The position numbers and the translations under genes were made by a program. The notes under the pieces are model-generated. The model was not told the origin of the DNA and ran no database searches. It was given only the letters and a program-made list of their open reading frames with translations. Below, in pieces: positions 23,652 through 35,471 of a stretch of 64,000 bases of DNA (its first letter is position 1; each line of letters begins with the position of its first letter). The DNA comes from Diplolepis rosae (Eukaryota; Arthropoda; Insecta; Hymenoptera; Diplolepididae): assembly GCA_030998225.1 (NCBI GenBank), contig JAPYXD010000701.1:11454501-11518500 (forward strand), given 5' to 3'.

Positions 23652-24000
23652 GTGGATCCATATGTTTCATCCAACGTCACAAATCGACGCTAAAACTTTC
23701 GGATTATGGTTAAAATAGATCAAATTTTTCTCTGAAGTGGTCACACGAATGTGTTTTTGGTTAATTGTGAGCAATCGCGGCAACTATCTCGCACAGAGCT
23801 TTCTCATGCACGAATATGTATGCAAAATATTGACCTAACGCTCAGTTGAGATGGACACGATCTCAGCTATCTGACGTACTTTCACTTTCGGATTATTCAA
23901 AACAATATCATGGATTTTATTCATCATTTCTGGTGTAGTGTCCTCATTTGGACGACCTGGACTTGGTATGGTTTCTGTCCCTAGCAATTCGGTTGACAAA

Positions 24001-24589
24001 AATATAATGCCTATATTTTAAAATTCTTTAACAAGGTCCACCAATAAAGCAAGAACACCAAAATATTTCAGAAAAATTGAGTTTTCGACAAAACATTTTA
24101 ACCTTTTGACTCCCGTTGACACAACTATGGGTCAGGGCCCATAATTCTTGAACCAGCCAACCGTTTCTATTTAAACAAATCTTGAAATATGTGTATTTTC
24201 AAGATCTATTGAGTGATTTGTGTTACAGTCCTTTATATGTTGCGATCACAAACCTTCTGCTACCGGAAATTCTGATCCATTCAGATCTGCTCTAAACTAT
24301 TATTCTTTTTATTGATGATTATTTGAAAAAATGCAAGAAATTAACTTTTTTTTCGACATTTTTTCTACATTTTTTTAATACTATTTTTGTAATCCTCGCC
24401 AAGAAAAGGTATAAAGCTCATATTTAGATAAAAAAATTATTGGGCGAGTGTCAAAGGGTTAAACTTTTAAGGACCGCACTTATTTCCGAATAAAAAAATT
24501 CATTTTTCCAAATAGCACATGTTTTTCAACAAGCATAGTTTTTAACAATGTCATTTTTGAAAAATTTAGTTTCTCAATTTTGTCATCAA
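24001..24589. other. noncoding
   Basis: AT-rich, no exon or known repeat recognised. Confidence 0.4.
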
Positions 24590-26194
24590 ATCTTTACCTT
24601 TTGAGACCTGAGTCGGAAGAAACGGTTTTTACAAAAGTGTCTGTTTGTCTGTAGGTCGTATACTCGATAACTCTCAATAGAATTATCGGATTGAATTAAG
24701 CTTTGGCATACTTTATCGTAGGCGAAAAAGTAAGGACAAGTTCGTTAACTAGCCACATCCGACGAAAATTGTTAAAATAGGAACATTTTTTGTATTTTTG
24801 AAAAAAACTTTAGGGAAAAATTCCAATACTGGTTTCTGATGATGCTCATAAATCTCTACTAATTATCTCAATAACATTTTTCGATTAAACTAAAATTAGA
24901 AAAGTTACAGTATGTTAAAATTTGAAAAAAGTCAATATCTAAATTCCACTATTCAGTTAAATTATACTAAATACGAAAAAAATGTATGGTACAAAATTGT
25001 TTACCACATAAAGATCTGCAAGTTTGAATTGCAACTTTTTTAAATAAAATGTATATTTTTCTCTTTGATTTAAAAAAATACCATTGAAAATCCAAAATTC
25101 AATTTTTCAACAATAATATGAGAAATACGAAAAAAACGTAAGTTTGCATAATTGTTCGTTTCAATAACATCTACAAATATTGTCTGACATAGTTTCTGAT
25201 AAAACGTATATTATTCATTTTTATTTTAAAAAATACGTTTAAAACTCAAAAATTCCATTATTTTAAAAAAATATTTTACTTACTATTTACTACTTAGTCT
25301 AGTCTACTTACTACAGCTTAAAAACATTCTGCGGATTTTTTTCCTTTTTTAAATATTTGGAAGAAAAAAATAAATTATTTGATCATGTAAATTATTGGAA
25401 TATTACAGAAATGTATACAGAAAATCGAGCGTGAAGCGCAAGTATCATGATGAGAAAGTATTCCTTAAAGCTGATAGAGCCTTAAATAAATTGAATTTCC
25501 TTTTTCATTAGAAATAAAAAATAAATATAGTAACTTTGAAAAAATGCAATTCTTATCTGCAATATTATATAAAATTGACTTGAGCTTCAGTACCAAATTA
25601 CAAGAAATAAACTTAAATTTATGCGAAAAATATAAGACCAAGCGCGAAGCGCGCTATGACAATGTGCCCGTGAAGCAGGCAGATTTTATTTCATAATAAG
25701 GACTCTTATGGCCATTGATCAACTGGAGTCAATATTAAAATTCCATTTTCCAGTTAATTTATACGAGATATAAAAAAAAGTAATCATACAAAATTAGTTT
25801 CTATATAAAGATCTACAAATTTGAATTGCAACATTTTTTCATAAGATGTATATTTTTCTTTTTAATTTAAAAAAATAAAATTGAAAATCCAAAATCAATT
25901 TTTTTTTAAAATAATTGTTCTTCCTTTTAGAGATATTTGGAAGAAAATAAAGTTATTAATAGTCTAGTAAATTATTAAAAAGTTATAGAAATGCATACAG
26001 AAAATCGAGCGCGAAGCGCGAATCTCATGATGAGAATTTGTTCCCTAAGGCCGATAGAACTTTAAGCAAATTGAATTTTCTGTTTCACTTAAACTCAAAA
26101 ATAAATTTAGTATGAAAAAATGTATAATTCACATCATCTGCAATATTATAAAATTGGTTTGAGCTTCAGTATCAGATTAGAAATAAACAAAAAT

Positions 26195-27190
26195 TCTATG
26201 AATTTTGGGTCAATATAATAACAGACATGTTATCAAACATGTCACTTTAAAATTTAAAAATGGCACATTGAGTATAAAGGTGGAATATCTCATAGTCCTG
26301 ACCATTTTCAGAACTAATTATATTTAATAATACTTTTTAAATGTGATACTCAATATCGCGAATACTAAAATTGTATTTTTATTATTTTTTAAAGATAAAT
26401 TTATTATTTTTCCAAAACACCTCAGAATAAATCTGAACGGAGAAATAAACAACTTAAAATTTTTTTTTATTAATTTCTGAACATACTCAAATAATATTGA
26501 GTAAAATTACATTTATAGATATTATAATAATTTATGTTTCTTTAATGCCTTGCTTGCGAATTCAATGTTAAATCGATTGTCCGTATATCTGATATACAAA
26601 ATCTTCAAGGAGGAAGAGAACCCCTCAGGATTGCTCATAAAAAAAAAATTGTCAGTCAGCAAAGCCACATGTCCCAAGTCGGTTTTTAAAACACTTCACA
26701 TCATTCTGTGAGATTTTCCGGTAACAAAGTCCTCAAGAAAAGTTTTCAAAAATTTAAACCTTATTCGCGTTTTGTCATTTATAACCAATTGGACATCCTT
26801 CTTTAATAATAAAATTTAAAAAAATTTCCGGTCGGTTCGTATGCAAAAATGTTTATGTTTTTTCATTTTAACCGGTTTTTTTATTCACAGTGAACTCTAA
26901 ATATTTTTTCAATTCGTGATGCTACATACTGGACTCCTTCATTTTGAATTGCAAGCTATGAAATAAGTTTTTGATTTCTATGATAATCCTTATTTTAATT
27001 ATCTCCTATATTCTAATCTTTTATAGAAATTTTGAATTAATCTTTGAATTTATGGCACTGAAGAGGGCCCCCATATGTGGCCGAAACGTTTGCCTTTCTT
27101 TCTTTTTTTGCGTATTTTTATATCTAATAGTGATAATTTTAATCGAAGGAAATAAAAAGAAACTGACCCTATGCCAAAATAATGAGAAAT
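26195..27190 (+). mobile_element. 1-kb insertion in repeat R ending in ACTGACCCTATGCCAAA
   Basis: R sequence breaks off after AGATTAGAAATAAAC near 26190 and resumes at ATAAGAAATAAACTT near 27200. The inserted DNA ends with ACTGACCCTATGCCAAAAT. It carries a hammerhead-like core at 27051-27090. The same end and core recur at 44397-44493, so this is a family. Penelope-like elements are a possible source, but no reverse transcriptase remains. Confidence 0.5.
27051..27090 (+). ncRNA. hammerhead-like ribozyme core
   Basis: GGCACTGAAGAGGGCC is followed by a short loop and then GGCCGAAACGTTTGCC. This gives the CTGANGA and GAAAC boxes of a hammerhead joined by a GGCC/GGCC helix, with GGCA and TGCC able to pair outside. 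One extra G between the box and the helix departs from the canonical core, so self-cleavage is not assured. Confidence 0.3.
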
Positions 27191-27738
27191 GAACAAAAAT
27201 TATAAGAAATAAACTTAAATGTATGCGAAGAGCATAAGACCAAGCGCTAAGCGCGAGGTCCAAAAAAGACGGAGCGCGAAGCGCGCGATGAGAATATGCC
27301 CGCGAATCGGGCAGATTTTTAAAATTATAATTAAATTAAATTGCAAATGTTCAAGTACGTAAATGATTGATGTAGCCACAGCCGAGGAAATTTGGCAACT
27401 ATAAAAGTTTTCATATGCCGGAAATAACTCGAATATGTACTGCGAATTTTGAACTCCTATGAATATATGCCAAACTAATTTATAATGCATTTTTGAAAAC
27501 TGTAAAAATACAGTACTGCTTCAATTATAGAAATGATACAAGTGTTACTTATACATATTTAAAGGATTGTATTTTAAAATTCTAAATTTTTACTTAACAA
27601 TTAAATTCACTATTTGTTTCATAATTAGTATGTTTTTAATAATAATTTCTGAGCAGCTTGAGGAGAATTGATGAAATTCTGGTTTTGGGGGCATACTAAT
27701 TGCCATAATTTTCAATTACTCTTCACTTCTATGTGCAG

Positions 27739-27918
27739 CCTCTAATGGATCCTGGACCAGGATTAGTATCGATGTCCCGGAATCGGAGGGTAGAACTTCC
27801 CAGTCCCAGTGGACCCAATATTTCGAACGCGACTAACTGCATCAGCAGCACCAGTGGTACCACCTTTACTACAGGCTTGAACACTGCGACCTCCACTGTC
27901 CAACCAACCGCTCACCAA
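27739..27918 (+). CDS. coding exon of the ankyrin-repeat gene (60 codons)
   Basis: A CAG acceptor at 27736-27738 and a GTAAGT donor at 27919 frame a 180-bp segment, open in phase 0 at both ends. It encodes PLMDPGPGLVSMSRNRRVEL, then a Ser/Thr/Asn-rich stretch with no domain that I recognise, ending PTAHQ. Base composition is clearly GC-richer than the flanks, as in the other exons. The phase matches the exon at 10203-10302 upstream and that at 45814 downstream (17.9-kb intron). The region is probably disordered; no function can be assigned to it alone. Confidence 0.75.
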
Positions 27919-28894
27919 GTAAGTTGTGATTGTGCCTTTGTCCACAATTTCGTCCCATTTTCAAGTGATAATAGTGATATCATATAGGTAAACAATTTTT
28001 CAATTTTACTTCACTAATTCTGAAGTTTAAATAAAATATAGGAAAGTGCTAGTGACCTAAATTCTATTAAAAAGTCAGTTAATAACAATAAATTAGCCAA
28101 TAAACATAATTGAAAATCGTGAATTATCCCTCAAATTTATGGGAAATTTTGTAAAAACTATTATCCTAATTTATTATTTGATGGGTTTTAATAATGTCTA
28201 TAATCTTTAACTAGTAATATTTACTTTAAAAATTAGTAAGTTTATAAAAAAGCATTTAAAGACACTAAAACATTTTTAAAAAATTTTTTTTGTGTTCTTA
28301 GGTGCGTTATTCTAATAATATGTTCATTTTTTTCTTAAAGTGAAAGTGACGCATCTGGATAGAATTGCGTAAAAATGTCTTAGAAAATCATTAATTGTGT
28401 ATTAAGACAGCTGTGGAAATGTTTGATATATAATTGCCTTTGATAAAATACATACAAGTATAATAAAACATACGTCAAATGAGTATTTTGAAAAAGTGAT
28501 GTGTTTCTCAGAAGTTATTTATCGTGAGAGTAAATCTAATATTAAATGCTCTCAAATTATCCTGTTTTCAACCAAACTAACGTGACAGATATACAAACAT
28601 CTGAAAAATTATTTTAAAATATAGGTATCTCTAGTGTGTATATATAACAAATTATCAAACAATAAAACTGAATAAAAAAAACTATAACAGAAAAGGAGTA
28701 AATGCATTATCAATCAAAACAATATATAGTTATAAATTATGATAAGATGCATGAAATTAATAATCTAATTAGGAATGATGAGAGAGAGTTAAAGTCATAG
28801 CAAAACAGACCACAGCATAAAATAGTAAACCAGGATTAACCAAAATGACATTATAAAGCAAAATAAATACTAAATATACAAACAATAAAATATA
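27919..28894. other. intron, nothing recognised
   Basis: AT-rich, no repeat or exon recognised. Confidence 0.4.
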
Positions 28895-29266
28895 CTTTCT
28901 AAACCAAAATCAGTGAACGGCCACTGATTCGCAGTGACTATTCACTGATGGCATCAGCTATAAGTCTTTCACTGAGAATCAGTGAAATAGATTAAGCTCA
29001 CTTTTTGAATCAGTAAAATCTTTAGGTGGGAATAATAAAACCAGCAATATATTTTAACGATTGATGAACTCCTTTATTATATGTTAAACATTACTAATAA
29101 TAATTACGTAATTATTATTGCGTATAATTACATTATGTAATGAAATTTTTGCATTCGCGAATTCAAAAGTTATGTTCACGTGAAGCGTTCATTGATTCCT
29201 TAGTGAAATCAAAACAAGGCACTGATTCATCAGTTGATATATTTTCACTGATTCAGGTTTAGAAAG
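28895..29266. mobile_element. inverted-repeat element, CTTTCTAAACC ends, TA-flanked
   Basis: The ends CTTTCTAAACCAAAATCAGTG are answered by CACTGATTCAGGTTTAGAAAG, with TA on both sides. The interior repeats CACTGATTC and its complement. It is a 372-bp non-autonomous element; a related short form is at 39196-39358. Confidence 0.75.
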
Positions 29267-29888
29267 TAGTTTCAAACTATATTTATTTTTTATAAAATTA
29301 GTAGTCAAGTAAGGAATAATAACAGCAATTCAATGTTATAAAAAATAATGCAACCACATTTTGCTTTTTCGGAAAAACGAAACTGCAATTGCCAATATAA
29401 TCATTCCATAGAGAAAAAGATGTCAATTAATAGGTTCCAAGCAGTGGGAGGGGGAGGATGGTATACGACATAAGAGATACAAGATCGTATATATGCTGAC
29501 GTATATACTTTAATATCACATGAAGTGAACTAGTAAACCGACATATAAATAGCAAATTCAACAAGAAATATACTAGAGTGAATATTAGTCTAGACTCTAA
29601 ACCAGGAAGGGATCGTCACTCCACGGTTGACCACTTCTGGTCTCTGTCCTAAATCTTGTTAGCCAAAAAGTATTTTCTAAAATTCGTGGATTGAAAATAT
29701 TACTTTGAAATTTTTAACGTCCAAATCACAATTTCTAACATTCATAGTGTGGCCAAGCGAATAAAGTGTTTTTGATGAAAATTTATAAATTCAAAATATA
29801 CCATCAAATATGGTGAATAAAAGCCATTACCCATATAGAAAAAGTATTAAATGAAGTTATATACGATGTTGTTGTTAAGGGGTTAAAC
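29267..29888. other. intron, nothing recognised
   Basis: No gene or repeat is recognised. Confidence 0.35.
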
Positions 29889-30085
29889 CACTGTCAAAAT
29901 TTCTTTGAATTGAAGAAAGTTTTGTTGATTCAAAAAATTTTTCTTCAATGTAAACAAATCTATTTCTTTGGATCGAAGAATATTTTTTTGAATTGATAAA
30001 ACTTTCTTCAATTCAAAGAAATATTTTTTTTTGACCTTATATCAAATAAATGTTTCTTTGATTCAAAGAAACAGTTTTCACAGTG
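29889..30085. mobile_element. hairpin element of CTTTGAATTGAAG words, CACTGT ends
   Basis: It starts CACTGTCAAAATTTCTTTG and ends CAAAGAAACAGTTTTCACAGTG. The interior alternates TTTCTTTGA and TTCAAAGAAA. The same interior is seen at 41055-41301 and 41456-41661. Confidence 0.65.
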
Positions 30086-31840
30086 TGAATTTTTTTGGCG
30101 CAATAAAGAGATCAATCGAAATTCTGTAAAATAGGATTTATAATACTAGTAATGAAGTACAGAAAATATTTTTTTCAAGTTCGTTCATGAAAAAATAGCG
30201 GCTGCGCAGCATTTCTCATTTCGCAGAATAAAACATTGAATTGTAGCACATAAACTTGAAATGTGAACGTAAAATATAAATGAATTGTTCATAACAATGC
30301 CAGTCTTCAAATATTAATTGTATGGAAAGAACATGCGTTCTAACAATGGGATTTCTAAATTTTCCAATCTTATCAAAATTTAGAATTTTAAATAAAATGA
30401 ATTAACCTTATGTAACGCAGTATGATAATGTTAGTTTAGATATCTTATCGATGTTTCCTGTACAATTTTATGTAAATTTTCTCACGGTTTTTTACGTTTT
30501 GTCACATTACCAAAGTTTACTCCAAAATAGGACCTATTTGTGCAATATTTTTATATTCTCATCATATGACAAAGGTGTCTGAGCTGAAAAAGTAAGGACA
30601 AGTTCGTTAACCATTAAAATAGGAGCATTTTTTGTTTTTTTGAAAAAAACTTTATGGGAAAGTCAAGAATTCCGATACTAGTTTCTGATAGTGCTCATAA
30701 ATTTCAGCTAATTATCATAATAACATTTTTTGATCAAACTAAAATTAGGAAAGTTACAGTATGTTAAAACTTGAAAAAAGTCAATATTTAAATTTCATTT
30801 TTCAGCTAAATTTTAAGAAATACGAAAAAAAAAGTTATACAAAATTGTTTACTACATAAATATCTGCAAGTTTGAATTGCAACTTTTTTTCATAAAATGT
30901 ATATTTTTCTTTCTGATTTAAAAAAATACTATTGAAAATCCAAAATTCAATTTTTCAACAATAATATGTGAAATACGAAAAAACGTAACTTTGAAAAATT
31001 GTTCACTTCAATAAGATCTACAAATTTTGTCTGACATAGTTTCTGATAAAACGTATATTTTTAATTTTAATTTATAAAAATACGATTAAAATTCAAAAAT
31101 TCCATTATTCAAACAAAATATGTGACGTACGAAAAAACAGGTTGAGATAGAAAATTATTTGCGTAAATGAGGTCTAAAGTTCTCAGTAGGACATTTTTGA
31201 CTAAATGTTTATTTTATGTTTTTATTTTAAAAAAACACGATTGAAGATCAAAAATTCCATTTTTTAACCAAAATATGTGAGATACAAAATAAGAGTTAAA
31301 ATAAAAAATCGTTTGATTAAAAACAGTCTACGAATTTTTTTCCTTTTTCAGATTTTTATGGAAGAAGATAAATTTTTTTTTAATCGTGTAAATTATTAGA
31401 AAGTTACAGAAATGTATACAGAAAATCGAGCGCGAAGCGCGAGTGTCGTGATAAGAATGTGTTCATTAAGGCTGATAGAGCCTTAAGGTATAGTTCATCC
31501 ACGAAAATTAGACCTCAGGAAAAAATAGACAATTTTGCATTCAAGAATAGCAATATTATTATTGAACAACTAATTTGAAAGAGGAAATATTATTTTACAT
31601 GAAAAAAATTTGTAACGCAGAAAAACAATGCATTTAACAAATTATATTTTTACCCGAACTTTTTTTCTTATCGCTTCATACCAAATTTTGAAAAATGGCG
31701 TGATTCTACAAAATCACGGATCATTTTTTCAGGAAAAAGAATTTTCACAACTTTACCGTTCCCAATTTCTGTAAATAAATTCTTTAATGGCTGAAACCAT
31801 TAAAAACAATTTTCCAAAACAAAATTCTTATAAACAAATT

Positions 31841-32969
31841 TTTTTAAGAAACACATTATTCATAATATCTGAATAATAATACAAATTCTATTATTTGATG
31901 CATGATATAAATTAGTAAATCATTTCTAGTTACATTGAAGTTATTATATCTCGGATGAAGGTATTAAAAAAAGCCTTCCTAAAAGTATATTCTCTTTGAC
32001 TTATGTTATTCTTCGTATATGATTGAGATGCAATAAATTGAATCTAGCTCCAGATTTTTATTTTTTTCAAATTAGGAAAAGTTTTTAGAGCTTTATAAGG
32101 GCCCATTTTTTAATGGACTATCCGTTTTTTATGAATTGGATATTTAGTGGAACATAATACAAAACTTTCACACTATTAACTTGACAGATTCTCACAAAAT
32201 GCTTGCAAATTTGTGCACTTATACGCAGATGTGAATGAAAATCGAGTTACTAGTAATTGAAAATCAGTTACAGAAGCACATAAATTTAAATTTCTTCATA
32301 AAAATATTTTCCCACCTTTTAACAAAATTTAAATAACATTATATCTTGAATTTGTTTCATAAAAGATATTATACGTTGATTGAATATCATATTATGAAAT
32401 TTATCGTGACTTCTACACGGAGAAAAATGGATATTCAACTATGTGACAAGCATCTTATATATTCAGTTTTAATATCTAGATATTGAACTGTAATATCAGA
32501 ATATTCAGCTTCACTATCTAAGATATTGAAATAGGTTAATATGAATATCTCCGATATTACAGCTGAATATTTAGATATTTCAATTGAATATATGAGATGG
32601 TTGTCACATAGTTGAATATCTAGATATTGACCCTGAATATCCATTTTTCTCTGTGTAAAAAAATAAAAAAATGTTCTGAATATACACGGGAAATATACAT
32701 TTTATTTACATCTTATTTCTGCAAATATTACCATTTTCGTTACACTATTTATCACTTCGTTCCATTTTTCGATAGACGAATAGTAAAATTAGCAAAAATA
32801 ATTTATTATTTTGTCCATAGAGATCGAGCTGGCTATTAAAAATAACAGTTTTTGCTACTTTCTTCTTTCTGTGTATTTTGTTAAATGCTCACTCGTAACA
32901 AAGTTTTGTTCACTGAACAAAATTGTTTTGATTCATAAAATATTTTATTGATCACAATTTTCCATTAAA
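31841..32969. mobile_element. 1.1-kb element with a 19-bp target duplication
   Basis: AAATTCTTATAAACAAATT occurs at 31822-31840 and again at 32970-32988 on either side of this segment. The TTAA element at 53813-54658 has this sequence once. A second copy of the inserted DNA is at about 54715-55597. A duplication this long points to target-primed retrotransposition. No coding frame is recognised. Confidence 0.7.
32416..32655. mobile_element. 240-bp hairpin element, CACGGAGAAAAATGG ends, TA duplication
   Basis: It begins CACGGAGAAAAATGGATATT and ends AATATCCATTTTTCTCTGTG, with TA on both sides. The interior is built of ATATTCA and TAGATATTGA words. The related copy near 55290 lacks it and shows a single TA at that point. 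Truncated relatives are at 39560, 41341 and 44695. Confidence 0.88.
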
Positions 32970-33677
32970 AAATTCTTATAAACAAATTGCTGAATTTGGT
33001 CATAATTTATTCATTTTAGAAAATTGCAAACCGTTAAGTTACAGAGAGTCTTTTTCCTGAAAAAATGATCCATGATTTATTAGAATCACATCATTTTTTT
33101 AAATTTGGTATGAACAAATAAGAAAAAAAGTTCACGTAAAAATACAGAGTGTTTTTTACAGAGCATACAAAGATTTAGTTTAATCAGAAATCAAAATTCG
33201 GAAGACATTTTTCGATTTTGGTTTCAAATTAAAAGTAATCTTTATATAAACTGTAGAAAAAATTTAGCGTATAAATGAAACCAACTCAAAATAAAATTTG
33301 TTAAATGCATTATTTTTGTTTCAAATTTTTTCCTTGGAAAATAATCTCTTTTCTTTCAAATGAACTTTTCAATAATAATATTGCTATTCTTGAAAGCAAA
33401 ATTATCTATTTTTGCCTTAGGTCTAATTTTCGTAGATTAACTACCTTAAGTAAATTGAATTTCCTTTTTCATTTGAAATCAATAACAAATTTAGTAATTT
33501 TGAGAAAATGTGATAAACATCTACAATGTTAAAAAAATTGACTTGAGCTTCAGTATCAAATTACGAGAAATAAACTTTTATGTATGCGAAGAATATAAGA
33601 CCGAGCGCGAAGCACGCGACGAGAATGTGCCCGCGAAGGGGGCAGATTTTGTTGTTGTTGATATTTTAGAAGTAAAG

Positions 33678-33716
33678 ATCACTGATGAGGACTTCGATCA
33701 GAGTCGAAACGTTTGA
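33678..33716 (+). ncRNA. hammerhead-like ribozyme core
   Basis: CTGATGAGGACT, loop, AGTCGAAACGTTTG: a canonical CTGATGA box and GAAAC box joined by a 4-bp GACT/AGTC helix, with one extra G before it. It directly follows the end of a repeat R copy. Confidence 0.3.
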
Positions 33717-34356
33717 AAGTATGTAACCTTCTGAGTTATTATTTCTGGTCCCTAAAGCCAATTATTAACAACAACAGCGTATGAAATTCATTATTCGAGG
33801 GTTGATACATGCCCTATTTTATGAATATTAAATGAAGTATAATAATGATTAGGACTTGTAATTGGAAAAAATTATTGGCTAAATTAAAAAAAAAATAAAG
33901 GGTAAAAGCAATACTAATCTCTAATTGAAAGTGTTTTATCTGTCAATACATGCTCCAATACCTCATACAATACTTTTTTATGAAAGCGACTCTTATAGGA
34001 AAAAAAAATTAGTAAGTATTGGATCCAATTATTTTCCACGAGTTAAGTATTGAATTTCACGAATAAAGTGTTGATTTTGATGATTCCCAATACTTTTTTT
34101 TGTAAAGAGTTTTTTGTTAATTTGTATGAAGATATTTTTTCTTTCTTATATGATTTTTACTTATTCGAATAGCTCACTTTTCAATCCAAAGTTCTTTCGC
34201 AAAGAGTGCAATTTTTTTCTATTTCATTGAATTTTTAATCTCATTTAATTTCAATCAGTTTTTTTGTTGTTACTAACCTCAATCGGTGACTGTATTACAG
34301 TTAATTAATCAGTTGCTTTGAGTTATATTAACTGATAAATAGGTTGCAAAGAATTG
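33717..34356. other. intron, nothing recognised
   Basis: AT-rich, with words such as CAATACTTTTTT repeated. No gene is seen. Confidence 0.35.
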
Positions 34357-34640
34357 CACTCAGAAAAAAGATTTGATTGAATCAAAGAAAATGATTTATT
34401 TGAACGACTTTCTTTGATTTAAAAAAATGATTTGTTTAAATGAAATAAAACTTGTTTGATTCAAACAAAATATCTTTGAACCAAACAAATATTTGGTTGA
34501 ATCAAATTAATTTTTCTTCAAAACAAAGAAATTAATGCATTGATATATGGTCAAAGATATAATTTGTTTGATTTAAGGCAGAAATTTATTTGTTTCAAAC
34601 AAATAATTTTTTTGATTCAATCAAATATTTTTTCTGAGTG
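34357..34640. mobile_element. hairpin element, CACTCAGAAAAAA ends
   Basis: It starts CACTCAGAAAAAAGATTTGA and ends TTTTTTCTGAGTG, flanked on both sides by TG. The interior repeats TTTGATTCAAACAAA. It is a shorter version of the copy at 40500-40880. Confidence 0.8.
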
Positions 34641-34818
34641 TGATTGTATAGCTAGAATTCACTTATTGATTGAAATTAGTAGAGAAAACAATTGTATTAA
34701 ATCAAGAGAGCATGGAATTTACGATAATTTTTTATAAAAGTCGATCTTTATTAATTGTTTACCAGAAAACCATTACCAGATTACCAGAAAAAAATGTGTA
34801 GTATTGACCGAGTCTATA

Positions 34819-35086
34819 CACTGAGGGGAATCTATATATTAATAGTAACTAATACGTCCCAACTAATTTCTTTTAGTAAAATCTACTATAAATTTGATTA
34901 GTATAACTAAGATAGTGTGTTTAATTTATATATATAACAAATTCGTTATTTCTACGATTTTTTATATATATATATATAAATTAACCACATCATCTTAGTT
35001 AAACTAATTTAATTTCTAGTAGCTTTTACTAAAAGCAATTAGTTAGGACGTATTAGTCAGAATTCTCCTAGAAATATCTCTCAGTG
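34819..35086. mobile_element. hairpin element, CACTGAGG ends, TA-flanked, 268 bp
   Basis: The left arm contains ACTAATACGTCCCAACTAAT, mirrored by ATTAGTTAGGACGTATTAGT at the right. The ends are CACTGAGG and TCTCAGTG with TA outside. The centre is an AT repeat near 34920-34985. Confidence 0.8.
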
Positions 35087-35471
35087 TAAAATTAAATAGT
35101 GACAACATAAGATTTCTGTACAAATACTCCAGTACAATGAATCGCTTTTTTGTTAACATAACATATATGTTGATAAATTTAGAGAATAAGACATTTTTTT
35201 TTAAATTTTAATTCAACAGGCATTTCTGTAATATTTAACGACATATCGCTTATTTTTACAAAAAATTGGTGAATTTTACTGAAATATCTCTGAAATTTAC
35301 AAAAATGCTGTACAGTGACTATTCTGGACTTTATGTAACTTTATGTAAATGCACAACATTTAATCAAATCAACACTTTTTTGCGAAATTTAATACTTAAT
35401 CCTCGAAAATATTGCCAATACTTATTTTTTATAAGAGAGAATCATATTTTTAACTTTTTTTTAGTAAATTA
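35087..35471. other. intron, nothing recognised
   Basis: No repeat or exon is recognised. Confidence 0.35.

Larger units (their letters stand above)
21435..24000 (-). mobile_element. decayed mariner host element with three insertions
   Basis: A minus-strand mariner whose coding pieces lie in order at 23700-24000 (N-terminal), 22235-22530 (catalytic core) and 21500-22200 (C-terminal). The low-coordinate end is ACAAGGGTGTTTGATA, preceded by TA. No matching end is seen near 24000, so that end is lost. It is interrupted by a second mariner (22536-23471), a 171-bp hairpin element (23481-23651) and an unrelated segment (about 21616-22086). Confidence 0.8.
21500..24000 (-). pseudogene. mariner transposase pseudogene in scattered pieces
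   Basis: Recognised fragments on the minus strand, from high to low coordinate: the DNA-binding part with SPGRPNEDTTPEMMNKIHDI (near 23950) and QIAEIVSISTER (near 23850); the first catalytic motif TLDETWIHH (near 23660); ESRESSKQWVKPGESAPKRP (near 22510); the second motif ILLHDDNAPSHTS (near 22260); and the terminal RWLCGRRFESNKEVEWKTD and IEKLKDRWTLCIELKGEYIQ, ending at TAA 21500. The third catalytic motif region lies around 22100-22230 and is damaged. Stops, frameshifts and three insertions break it. It formerly encoded a DD34D-type cut-and-paste transposase, from a different mariner lineage than the copy at 16685-17721. Confidence 0.8.
24590..27320 (+). repeat. dispersed repeat R, two tandem partial copies
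   Basis: R starts with a TTGAGACC/TCTGTTTGTCTGTAGGTCG block. It runs through GAAAAAGTAAGGACAAGTTC and several AT-rich blocks, and ends in palindromic GAGCGCGAAGCGCG words followed by AATGTGCCCGCGAAG and GGCAGATTTT. The first copy spans about 24590-25690. A second, starting midway, spans about 25735-27320 and carries a 1-kb insertion at about 26195-27190. Other copies are at 30480-33660 and, inverted, 55780-57240. No terminal repeats or protein were identified, so the class is unknown. Confidence 0.8.
31487..33445. mobile_element. TTAA-flanked inverted-repeat element, with nested insertions
   Basis: It is flanked by TTAA (31483-31486 and 33446-33449). The left end GGTATAGTTCATCCACGAAA and the right end, complement of GGTAGTTAATCTACGAAAAT, are inverted, and both continue into ATTAGACCT with AGG. 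Uninterrupted relatives are at 53278-53808 and 53813-54658. TTAA is the target of piggyBac and Kolobok transposases. No transposase is present, so the class is open. Confidence 0.85.
30480..33660 (+). repeat. dispersed repeat R, copy split by a nested insertion
   Basis: The first part (about 30480-31486) ends CTGATAGAGCCTTAA. The second (33446-33660) resumes at TTAAGTAAATTGAATTTCC and ends with GAGCGCGAAGCACGCGACG and GGGGGCAGATTTT. The unbroken copy at about 25400-25690 reads GATAGAGCCTTAAATAAATT across the same point, which proves insertion of 31487-33445. Confidence 0.85.
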
